Of a stretch of DNA of 64,000 nucleotides, positions 1-6,925 are shown piece after piece. Location: the NCBI GenBank assembly GCA_020634495.1, contig JACKBR010000010.1:1-64000 (forward strand), written 5' to 3'. The position numbers were made by a program, and so were the translations under genes. Position 1 is the stretch's first letter. Each line of letters starts with the position of its first letter. Under the pieces are notes generated by a model that did not search any database, was not told the origin of the DNA, and saw nothing but the letters and a program-made list of their open reading frames with translations. Source of the DNA: Ardenticatenaceae bacterium. GTDB taxonomy: Bacteria > Chloroflexota > Anaerolineae > Promineifilales > Promineifilaceae.

Positions 1-663
1 AGCGGTGTGGGATTCGGCCGCAAAGGGAAGCTGCCCGGTGAGCATTTCAAACAAAATGATGCCGATGGCGTACACATCGGAGGCAGGGGTGGGGGCGTCG
101 CCCGCCGCTTGCTCTGGCGAAAAGTATTGGGGAGTGCCCCAAACCTGGCTTACCTGCTGCACCTGGGTGGCCGTGCTGATGGCCCGGGCGATGCCAAAAT
201 CGGCCACTTTTACGCGCTCATCCACCGTTACAATAACGTTTTGCGGCTTCACATCGCAGTGTACCAGGTTGGCGCGATGGGCGTAGCCGATGCCGTTGCA
301 CACCTGGATGATCAGGTCTAGGGCGCGGCTGATGGGCATTGGTTCGTCGTTGTAGCTGCGGATAATTTGTTTGAGCGTTTGGCCTTCCACAAACTCCATG
401 ACGATGTAATGTTTGTATTCGTCCTGGCCAATATCATGCACGGTGACGATGTTGGGGTGGGCCAGATTGGCAGCAGAGTGGGCTTCTTGCTGGAAGCGTT
501 TGAGGAAGCCTTTATCATTGGTAAAGCTTTCGTGCATCATCTTCACGGCCACGATGCGGCCCAGGGCGCGGTCTCTGGCTTTGTAGACAACAGACATGCC
601 CCCGCTGCCAATGCGCTCGATGAGTTCGTAACGGCCGTTTAGCACCACATTTTCTTCGCTCAT
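1..663 (-). CDS. Serine/threonine protein kinase, N-terminal part, cut by window edge
   Basis: Reading the minus strand from the ATG at 663 gives 221 codons open to the window edge. The product is a Pkn2/PknB-type kinase domain. Visible motifs are the Gly-rich loop GSGGMSVVY (about 19-27), the ATP-binding Lys in AVKMM (about 41), the catalytic loop HCDVKPQN (135-142), DFG at 155-157 and the activation-segment end SPEQ. The residue before the catalytic Asp is Cys, not Arg, so this is a non-RD kinase whose activation may not need activation-loop phosphorylation; that is inference. No strong Shine-Dalgarno is seen. A transmembrane or sensor part would lie outside the window. The fold assignment is secure; the substrate is unknown. 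Confidence 0.93.
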   Translation of the reverse strand, partial: MSEENVVLNGRYELIERIGSGGMSVVYKARDRALGRIVAVKMMHESFTNDKGFLKRFQQEAHSAANLAHPNIVTVHDIGQDEYKHYIVMEFVEGQTLKQIIRSYNDEPMPISRALDLIIQVCNGIGYAHRANLVHCDVKPQNVIVTVDERVKVADFGIARAISTATQVQQVSQVWGTPQYFSPEQAAGDAPTPASDVYAIGIILFEMLTGQLPFAAESHTA

Positions 664-743
664 TCTTGTAGTTTAAGTGTGTTATGAATTGCGTGCAACA
701 GTTGTCACAATCTGCTTATTATGATAGCATTTCTCCGCTCTAT

Positions 744-817
744 GGCGGGTGTAGCGTAGTGGTTAACGCGTCTGGTTGTGGCCCAGAAGACCGTGGGTTC
801 AAATCCCACCACTCGCC
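744..817 (+). tRNA. tRNA-His (GTG)
   Basis: A full cloverleaf is visible: acceptor GCGGGTG/CACTCGC with one G:U pair, D stem GCGT/ACGC, anticodon stem TCTGG/CCAGA around loop TTGTGGC, and T stem GTGGG/CCCAC. The extra G at 744 opposite discriminator C817 matches the G-1:C73 identity pair peculiar to tRNA-His. CCA is not encoded. Confidence 0.96.
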
Positions 818-821
818 CCTT

Positions 822-900
822 TGGTTAGTGATAAGTGATAGAGTGAAAAGTGACAGGAACCTCACTTTTCACTGTTTACTTATCACTTTTTACTTTTAAC
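822..900. repeat. Imperfect palindromic spacer repeat (GTGAAAAGTGA type)
   Basis: The spacer between two tRNA genes is built from near-repeats of AGTGATA/AGTGAAAAGTGA followed by their reverse complements (CACTTTTCACT, TTATCACTTTTTAC), so it can fold into a long imperfect hairpin. Similar but not identical elements occupy other spacers in this window. Confidence 0.6.
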
Positions 901-913
901 TGAGTTTTTTCCT

Positions 914-986
914 GCGCCCGTAGCTCAATGGATAGAGCACTTGGCTTCGAACCAAGGGGTTGGGAGTTCGAATCTCTCCGGGCGTA
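914..986 (+). tRNA. tRNA-Arg (TCG)
   Basis: Cloverleaf with acceptor GCGCCCG/CGGGCGT (first pair G:U), D stem GCTC/GAGC, anticodon stem CTTGG/CCAAG around loop CTTCGAA (anticodon TCG), T stem GGGAG/CTCTC and discriminator A. It reads CGA and related Arg codons. CCA is not encoded. Confidence 0.95.
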
Positions 987-1049
987 CAATCATTCGACGC
1001 CGCGTTCATTTTGATGTAAAGTGGCGTGGTCTTTGACAACTTGATACTG

Positions 1050-1137
1050 AACAGGGAGCTGGGAAGGCCCGGCTGAGAGGGTGACCGTTTGTCACCGACC
1101 TGCGAACCTGATCCGGGTAATGCCGGCGGAGGAATTG
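1050..1137 (+). promoter_or_regulatory. TPP riboswitch (THI element)
   Basis: The conserved TPP aptamer blocks are present in order: ACAGGGAGC, then GGCTGAGAGGG, then GAACCTGATCCGGGTAATGC, then a GGCGGAGGA-like closing block. The element lies 140 bases before a thiamine pyrophosphokinase and a thiamine-binding protein gene and is followed at once by an intrinsic terminator. The expected mechanism is transcription termination when thiamine pyrophosphate is bound. Confidence 0.96.
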
Positions 1138-1153
1138 CATTTTTGCGTTTAGG

Positions 1154-1187
1154 AAGCCACCCGAATCAGGGTGGCTTTTTTGTTTTT
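1154..1187 (+). terminator. Intrinsic terminator acting as riboswitch expression platform
   Basis: A nine-pair stem AAGCCACCC/GGGTGGCTT closes a six-base loop and runs into TTTTTTGTTTTT. It sits between the TPP aptamer and thiN, so it is the likely off-switch controlled by the aptamer. Confidence 0.9.
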
Positions 1188-1199
1188 GGCGTGACGCCT

Positions 1200-1245
1200 G
1201 AAACGTGATGCGTGAGAATAATTCACGTTTCACGCTTCACGTTTC
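1200..1245. repeat. Imperfect palindrome between terminator and thiN
   Basis: GAAACGTGATGCGTG at 1200 faces CACGCTTCACGTTTC ending at 1245, with an extra TTCACGTTT copy between. It belongs to the class of palindromic spacer elements seen elsewhere in the window and lies in the thi leader. Confidence 0.55.
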
Positions 1246-1279
1246 ATCAACTAGAAAAGTTTAATTTTGGAGAAAGCTT

Positions 1280-1918
1280 ATGGCGCTTTTGATTTTTGCC
1301 AATGGGGTGCTGGATGAGGTGGAATGGATACGGCCGTACCTCGCGCAAGCAACGGCCGTTTGGGCAGCAGACGGTGGCAGCAAACATTTGTTCCGGCTTA
1401 ACCGCCTGCCAGACCAGGTAATTGGCGATATGGATTCCTTGCCACCGGAGGTGAAAGCCTGGCTAACCAGCCATCAGGTTCATTTGCAGCAGCATCCGGC
1501 CGAAAAAGACGAAACAGATTTAGAGCTGGCCTTGCTGCTGGCAGCCGAGCAGCCTGAGGTTGACATCTGGCTGTTTGGGCTGCTGGGCGGCCGTTTAGAC
1601 CAGATGCTGGCCAATATTTTCTTGCTAACCCACCCAGCGCTCCGGGGCAAAAAGGTGCAGCTCATCACCCCAACTGAGCGAGCCTGGCTGGTGTACCAAA
1701 AAACAGAAATTGTGGGGCAAGTTGGCGATCTTGTGTCGCTCATTCCGTTGGGCGAGGATGCGCAGGGGGTCACCACGGTCGGTTTGCAGTGGACATTGCA
1801 GGCAGAGACGCTCCAGCTTGGCCAGGCGCGCGGGGTGAGCAACCGGCTGACGGCCGTATCCGCCACAGTCACCCTGGAACATGGCATCTTGCTTTGTATC
1901 CACACAAAAACAGCGTAG
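1280..1918 (+). CDS. thiN: Thiamine pyrophosphokinase
   Basis: 212 aa. It transfers pyrophosphate from ATP to thiamine to give thiamine pyrophosphate in the cytoplasm. Family motifs are AADGG (29-33), IGDMDS (48-53), KDETDLELAL (from 76) and LGGRLDQ (102-108), which build the nucleotide and metal site; length fits the family. The ATG follows GGAGAAAG at normal spacing. It is the first gene after a TPP riboswitch and terminator, so it should be expressed when the cofactor is low. A thiamine-binding lipoprotein follows 42 bases later, indicating a salvage operon. Confidence 0.95.
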   Translation: MALLIFANGVLDEVEWIRPYLAQATAVWAADGGSKHLFRLNRLPDQVIGDMDSLPPEVKAWLTSHQVHLQQHPAEKDETDLELALLLAAEQPEVDIWLFGLLGGRLDQMLANIFLLTHPALRGKKVQLITPTERAWLVYQKTEIVGQVGDLVSLIPLGEDAQGVTTVGLQWTLQAETLQLGQARGVSNRLTAVSATVTLEHGILLCIHTKTA

Positions 1919-1960
1919 GTCAAATACATTCTTGACCTACAGAAAGGAGTTTGTTAGAGA

Positions 1961-2992
1961 ATGAAACGATTATTGATTATTTTGCTGCTGGCAACGGCCG
2001 TAACCGCCTGTGGTTCAAACGAACCAGAAACCATCACCCTGATGACCCACGACAGCTTTGCCATCAGCGAAGAAACGCTGGACGCTTTTGAAGCGGAAAA
2101 TGGCGTAACCGTCGAACTGCTGCCCGCTGGCGACACGGGGGCGGCGCTGAACCAGGCCATTTTGGCCAAAGAAGCGCCCCTGGCAGATGTTTTTTTTGGT
2201 GTGGACAACACCTTCATGGGGCGGGCGCTGGAAGCAGGCATTTTTGAACCTTATGCGTCGCCGCTGCTGGCTCAGATTCCCGATGTGTTTAAGCTGGACA
2301 GCGAAAATCGATTATTGCCGGTTGATTTTGGCGACGTTTGCCTGAACTATGACAAAGCGTGGTTTGCCGAAAGCGGGCTGCCTTTGCCGCAATCCCTGGC
2401 CGAGTTGGCTGATCCGGTATACGCCGGGCTGCTGGTTGTGGAAAATCCGGCAACGTCCAGCCCTGGCCTGGCCTTTATGCTGGCCACCATTGCCGAATTT
2501 GGCGAAGAGGGCTACCTGGATTTTTGGGCCGCGCTGCGGGCAAATGATTTGCTGGTGACCAATGGTTGGGAAGAAGCGTATTACGGCAGTTTTAGCGTGG
2601 CGAGTGATGGGGAACGGCCGTTAGTCGTTTCATATGCCAGCAGTCCGCCCGCCGAATTTATCTATGCCGATCCGCCGGTGGCTGAAGCGCCAAGCGCCAG
2701 TTTGGTGGGGCCAGGCATGTGCTTCCGCCAGATTGAGTTTGTGGGCATTTTGGCGGGAACCGAAAAGCGAGAATTGGCGGAAAAGCTGGTCGATTTTATG
2801 CTTGGCCAAACGTTCCAGGAGGACATGCCGCTGAACATGTTTGTGTATCCGGCCAACGAGAATGCTGCCTTGCCTGAAGCGTTTGTCGAATGGACACAGG
2901 TGCCGCAGGAAACGGCCGTTCTCAGCCCAGAAACCATTAACAATAATCGTGAGCAATGGATTGAAGCGTGGACGGAATTGGTGCTACGCTAG
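1961..2992 (+). CDS. thiB: Thiamine ABC transporter substrate-binding lipoprotein
   Basis: 343 aa. It begins with a lipoprotein signal ending in the lipobox VTAC, so it should be lipid-anchored outside the membrane. The body resembles ThiB/TbpA-type solute-binding proteins ([54 protein letters not shown]), which bind thiamine and its phosphates. AAAGGAG precedes the ATG by about 12 bases. Its place behind thiN under a TPP riboswitch supports thiamine specificity. The permease and ATPase genes (thiP, thiQ) are not adjacent and must lie elsewhere if uptake is complete. Confidence 0.92.
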   Translation: MKRLLIILLLATAVTACGSNEPETITLMTHDSFAISEETLDAFEAENGVTVELLPAGDTGAALNQAILAKEAPLADVFFGVDNTFMGRALEAGIFEPYASPLLAQIPDVFKLDSENRLLPVDFGDVCLNYDKAWFAESGLPLPQSLAELADPVYAGLLVVENPATSSPGLAFMLATIAEFGEEGYLDFWAALRANDLLVTNGWEEAYYGSFSVASDGERPLVVSYASSPPAEFIYADPPVAEAPSASLVGPGMCFRQIEFVGILAGTEKRELAEKLVDFMLGQTFQEDMPLNMFVYPANENAALPEAFVEWTQVPQETAVLSPETINNNREQWIEAWTELVLR

Positions 2993-3015
2993 CCGCTCCC
3001 TCACCAAAAAAAAGC

Positions 3016-3076
3016 CCATTTTCCCGGAAACTGCTTTCAGGGTTTGATTTATTCAAATTGGTTTCCGGGAAAATGG
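3016..3076. terminator. Bidirectional hairpin between convergent genes
   Basis: A perfect 16-base inverted repeat, CCATTTTCCCGGAAAC (3016-3031) and GTTTCCGGGAAAATGG (3061-3076), closes a 29-base loop in the gap between thiB and the convergent kinase gene. An A-run on the left gives a U-run for the minus-strand transcript. It probably terminates the kinase transcript and perhaps both. Confidence 0.7.
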
Positions 3077-3080
3077 TGAA

Positions 3081-5129
3081 TTAGGGTTCGGTGCAGCCGC
3101 CTGCGAAATAGTTGTTTGGATCAACGTAGATCGGGGCTGTTAATTCGGTTGCTGTCACATCATCTACAATGCGGAGTGACTGATTGTACGCGGCACAGCG
3201 GCGGGCGATGACAAAATGGAAAAAGGGCCCTTGTCCTCGATACGTGGTGGCCTGGCCACCGGGCAAATCAAAGACAAACACGGTATATTCCCCAACCTGA
3301 TCGCTGCCATCAATGTAGGGCTGAATAGTTAGCTGGCAGCGCCAATCATCCCCAATATATTCACAATTGCTGATGAGGCCAGGCGTCCAGGCAACTTTAC
3401 CCCCGCCCGCTTGCACGGTTGGCGGAGCGGCCGTTGTGGGGGTGGGAACCGGCGTGCTTGTAGCCGGTGGGAAGGCGCGAAACTCAAAAGTGATTGGTTC
3501 ACCAAAAACATTACCGGCTTCGTCCACCAGCTGCCAGGTGCTTTCATAGGTTCCGGCCACTGCTGGCGCTCTGAATGGAGCCGTTAACGTAATTTCGCCG
3601 TCTGGGGGCACGGTCTCATCCAAAGGAATGGCATCCCCTTCATATTCAAAGGTTTCACCAGCCACATATTCCCATTCTAATTCTGCGGGCCAGGGGCAGG
3701 TGCCGCTGTTTTGCAGCACCCAGGCGGCTGTAAAGCTAAACTGGGTGGTGACGGCATTGCTAATAAAGCCACTGCGTGAATTAGAAATGAGCTCAACCCC
3801 TGGTTCGCAATTTAGCAGGAATTGGGCAGTGGCATTAACGGTGCCCGTTGATGTGGCGGTTGCCCTTGGCGTGCGGGAGGGTGTTGGCGTATCGCTGGGT
3901 TGGGCCGCTGCGGTTAAATCAATTACAAGCTGAGCCAGATTGGTTGCAGCGGCGTCTGGGGCTTTGGTGCTGGTGGGACGTGGCGTGTCTGTGTTGGTTG
4001 GTTCATTAGTTGGTTCCACTTCGGCCACAGCGGGCACGGTGGGGGTTGCCCGTTCTTGGCTAAAGACGCCGCTGGCGGCCAGAATGCCACCAATGATGGC
4101 GATGGCTACGATGGCAATCACTGGGATGAGCCAGGCGGGTCGCTTTTTGGGTTCTGTAGCGGATTCTGGAGGGGAAACGGCCGTTTCTGGTTCTGGAACT
4201 TGCACCTGTGTTTGAGCGGGTGTTGGATAATCCTTGCTGGGTGGCGGCGGCACTGGCATAGCAGGCCTGCTGGCAGAGCCACTCAAATCCACATTGCGCA
4301 ATGCCGTCGCAAACTCACCCGCCGAGCTAAAGCGGTCATCGGGCGATTTTGCCATTGCTTTCAGGATGACCTCTTGCAGCCCCCAGGGAATATCGGGAAT
4401 AATGCTGTTTGGTTCTGGCGTGGGTGTATTTACGTGCTGCATCACCACAGCCAGCGGCGTGTCTGCATCAAACGGCAAAATGCCCGTCACCATCTGGAAC
4501 AGCATCACCCCCAGCGAATAAATATCCACACGATGATCCCCAGATTGGCCCAGCGCCTGCTCTGGAGACATATACGCAGGCGTGCCGATGAGCGCTCCCG
4601 TTGCCGTGTAGGCCATCGACTGGTTGCCCAGCAGCTTAACGATGCCAAAATCCGTCAAAATGGCCCGCCCCGTGTCCTCATTCAGCATGATGTTGGCCGG
4701 TTTAATATCCCGGTGCACCATTTCCCGGCGGTGGGCATAAGAAAGCGCATCCGCAATTTCAGCGATCATCTTCACCACTTCGGGCAGCGGCAACCGTTCG
4801 CCCTGCTGCGCCAATGCCGACAGCTTGTCCTTCAGCGTGCCCCCCTTGATGTATTCCATCACCAGGTAGTAGCTGCTTTCCCCGTACACATCAAAATCGT
4901 ATACGCCAACGATGTTGGGGTGGTTCAAGGCTGCCATCGCCCGTGCTTCGCGCTGGAAGCGGTTCAAGAAGTCCTGATCAGAGACCAAAAAGGCGTGCAT
5001 CAGCTTGATGGCTACAAACCGGTCGAGGTTTTCCTGGTATCCCTTGTACACCTCGGCCATGCCGCCGCTGCCTAGCTTCTCTTTGAGAACGTATTTGCCG
5101 ATTTTTTTACCGCTTAAGGTGTCGCTCAT
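3081..5129 (-). CDS. Membrane Ser/Thr protein kinase with extracellular NBR1-type Ig domain
   Basis: 682 aa. The kinase domain spans about 13-268, with GSGGMAEVY, Lys42, HRDIKPAN at 139-146 (a normal RD kinase), DFG at 160-162 and MSPEQ. A Pro-rich linker leads to one membrane helix (about 331-354). Outside are a Thr/Pro-rich stalk, an Ig-like domain of the NBR1 type (about 435-553; WVLQNSGTCPWP, and later GTYESTWQL) and a Cys-containing C-terminal module (about 577-680). The architecture suggests an extracellular sensor coupled to a cytoplasmic kinase. A possible -35/-10 lies at 5205-5233. Ligand and targets are unknown. The truncated kinase at 1-663 shares its kinase type. Confidence 0.93.
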   Translation of the reverse strand: MSDTLSGKKIGKYVLKEKLGSGGMAEVYKGYQENLDRFVAIKLMHAFLVSDQDFLNRFQREARAMAALNHPNIVGVYDFDVYGESSYYLVMEYIKGGTLKDKLSALAQQGERLPLPEVVKMIAEIADALSYAHRREMVHRDIKPANIMLNEDTGRAILTDFGIVKLLGNQSMAYTATGALIGTPAYMSPEQALGQSGDHRVDIYSLGVMLFQMVTGILPFDADTPLAVVMQHVNTPTPEPNSIIPDIPWGLQEVILKAMAKSPDDRFSSAGEFATALRNVDLSGSASRPAMPVPPPPSKDYPTPAQTQVQVPEPETAVSPPESATEPKKRPAWLIPVIAIVAIAIIGGILAASGVFSQERATPTVPAVAEVEPTNEPTNTDTPRPTSTKAPDAAATNLAQLVIDLTAAAQPSDTPTPSRTPRATATSTGTVNATAQFLLNCEPGVELISNSRSGFISNAVTTQFSFTAAWVLQNSGTCPWPAELEWEYVAGETFEYEGDAIPLDETVPPDGEITLTAPFRAPAVAGTYESTWQLVDEAGNVFGEPITFEFRAFPPATSTPVPTPTTAAPPTVQAGGGKVAWTPGLISNCEYIGDDWRCQLTIQPYIDGSDQVGEYTVFVFDLPGGQATTYRGQGPFFHFVIARRCAAYNQSLRIVDDVTATELTAPIYVDPNNYFAGGCTEP

Positions 5130-5517
5130 TTTAATGGTTGGATGCTTTTTGGGAATTGTTAAAAGAGGTTTTGGATTCCCTGAAAATTGTCATCATTTAT
5201 GGTAAGTATACCCAGTTTTCACTTTACTGAAAATGGTATTGTAGTTGTTTTGCAATGCCCGGAATGCCTGAAGAATCGCTTTGTTTCTTGAGAAAATTTA
5301 ACAGCCACCCTTTGTTTGGCCTCCTTCGCTTTAATCCCAGCCGGGCTGTACCGGAAAAAATACGCTTCATCCGTTTACCCTCTTACTTGACCCGATCAAA
5401 ATTTTTTTTATTGGAGGGTGTGCTCTATGGTGTGATGATGATCTGACTGGTGGCCTTACGATCAGGCGATAAACAGTGTATTGGTATGAAAAGTGAATGT
5501 TTGTATAGGAGAAAATT
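5130..5517. other. Divergent intergenic region
   Basis: 388 bases between the divergent kinase gene and the 429-aa gene. Apart from the candidate kinase promoter and its small inverted repeat, no RNA gene, coding region or convincing plus-strand promoter is seen. Confidence 0.5.
5205..5233 (-). promoter_or_regulatory. Possible promoter for the membrane kinase gene
   Basis: On the minus strand TTTTCA, 17 bases, then TATACT precede the start codon by about 75 bases. A short imperfect inverted repeat (CCAgTTTTCA/TGAAAAtGG, 5212-5236) overlaps it and could be an operator. The match is modest. Confidence 0.35.
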
Positions 5518-6807
5518 ATGTCTGAACCAAAGAAAGCCCTGGCTGTACACAGTGAAGCGGCAGGGATGACCTGCCCGCCTCGTGAATGGGAACGCGACAA
5601 TATTTGTGATGTTTCCATTTTGACATATCGTTTTACCTTACGCATTGGAGATGTACCGGTTGAATGTGTCTCCCGGTACCGGGTGGAGCGATGTACCGAA
5701 GATTATGTTTTAAGCGATCTGCTGCACTCCACCACGCTATTCCCCGGTGAAGAAGTTTTTATGTCGGTGCGCAACCGGCACTCCGTTTCTCGTTTTACAG
5801 AAGATAAATCGTATTCTGCTTCGCAAGTTTCGCGCTCCTCAGACCGCATTTGGATGGAAACTTATAAGAACCTGGCAACCGATTTTGACCAAAGCGCCAG
5901 CTCTAGCCTGAAAACCAGCTCGCACTCAGATTTTGAGCAGGGCAGCGTGAGTGGTGGCGGCGGTTTTAATATTCTGATTGCCAGCGCCAGCGCATCTGGT
6001 TCTTATACTTCTGGCAGCTTTGATGCCAACTCCAGCCGTGAGTTTGTGAGCGAACTGCACCAGCATCTACGTTCTAGCTTCCACCAGACAAATCAGGTGG
6101 CCCGCGATTCAGCATCGGTGAGCCTGACCGAGGTGAACAGCCATCGTGAAATCACATCTGAGCGGGACGACGAGCTGAAGGTGAGCACGCGCCGCTTTAA
6201 GAATATCAACAGCTGCCACACGATGACGCACTATTTTTACCAGATTGCCAAGCGGCAGCGGGTAAAGATTGAGCTGATTGAGCGGACGTGCCGGGCGGTG
6301 AATGATCAGGCGAATACGGCCGTTATCATGAAACCCATCGCCTTGTCCCTGGCAACCAACCAGATTGTTTCCCCAGAGGTACAAGCTGGCAATGACACAG
6401 GCCCACAGGTTGCAGCTTCTGCCTTTGTGGCCAATGTGGCTAACCGCGACCAACTTACCCTGAAAAACATTACGGCCGTTCCTGCCGCACTTTTTGACCA
6501 GGCAGCCCTGGCCCGTGCCGAAGCCGTCGCCAAAGCCGACTCGCTGGTTGCCGATTTGCCTGGCTTTGAGCCATTTGAGCAGATTTCTATCATCCCCACC
6601 GAGGCTTTGTACGTCGAAAGCGAACTGGGTAGCTGCGCTTTGTGCGAACCCTATGTCGTAGCCCAGCACGAGCTGGAGCTGGAGCGAATGGCGCTGGAAA
6701 ACCGCAAGCTGCGCCGCGAAATTGAGCTGCTAGAGCAGTACAAAGATTATCGCTGCTGCGACCACGAGCATGGCGACCTTGATGCACCGCTTCATGAACA
6801 TGAATAG
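5518..6807 (+). CDS. Unrecognised Ser-rich protein with C-terminal coiled coil and His tail
   Basis: 429 aa, not recognised. No signal peptide or membrane helix. A folded N-terminal part (about 26-95) is followed by a Ser/Gly-rich amphipathic stretch (about 98-170, including GSVSGGGGF), then a segment with NINSCHTMTHYFYQIAKRQ (229-247). Near the end are a CxxC pair (Cys373, Cys376), a Leu/Glu heptad coiled coil (about 383-411), a Cys-Cys pair and a His-rich tail (DHEHGD, LHEHE) that could bind metal. AGGAG precedes the ATG. The gene downstream (6926) starts 118 bases later on the same strand with a Ca-binding lectin-like domain, so the two probably act together. The Ser-rich region recalls membrane-inserting strands of beta pore-formers, but that is only a guess. 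Confidence 0.8.
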   Translation: MSEPKKALAVHSEAAGMTCPPREWERDNICDVSILTYRFTLRIGDVPVECVSRYRVERCTEDYVLSDLLHSTTLFPGEEVFMSVRNRHSVSRFTEDKSYSASQVSRSSDRIWMETYKNLATDFDQSASSSLKTSSHSDFEQGSVSGGGGFNILIASASASGSYTSGSFDANSSREFVSELHQHLRSSFHQTNQVARDSASVSLTEVNSHREITSERDDELKVSTRRFKNINSCHTMTHYFYQIAKRQRVKIELIERTCRAVNDQANTAVIMKPIALSLATNQIVSPEVQAGNDTGPQVAASAFVANVANRDQLTLKNITAVPAALFDQAALARAEAVAKADSLVADLPGFEPFEQISIIPTEALYVESELGSCALCEPYVVAQHELELERMALENRKLRREIELLEQYKDYRCCDHEHGDLDAPLHEHE

Positions 6808-6813
6808 ATGTCC

Positions 6814-6860
6814 GGTAATTGAGTCATTGGGTAAGTTAATTGCCCAAGGACTCAATTACC
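6814..6860. repeat. Palindromic spacer element (GGTAATTGAGTC type)
   Basis: GGTAATTGAGTC (6814-6825) faces GACTCAATTACC (6849-6860), with TTGGG/CCCAA extending the stem inward. There is no clear U-run, so it is more like the other palindromic spacer elements than a standard terminator, though it could stall transcription between the two unrecognised genes. Confidence 0.6.
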
Positions 6861-6925
6861 CAATTATCCCCCGTACTGGTAAATAAAAACGAACTGTATT
6901 GATCAAATAGGAGATAAATAAATCC

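Noticed and set aside
4056..5075. Long plus-strand frame of 339 codons
   Set aside because: Antisense to the kinase domain of the 682-aa kinase; low-complexity composition and no motif, while the minus strand has clear kinase motifs.
5255..5446. 63-codon frame in the divergent spacer
   Set aside because: No ribosome-binding site, no hydrophobic or domain pattern, and atypical composition; treated as non-coding.
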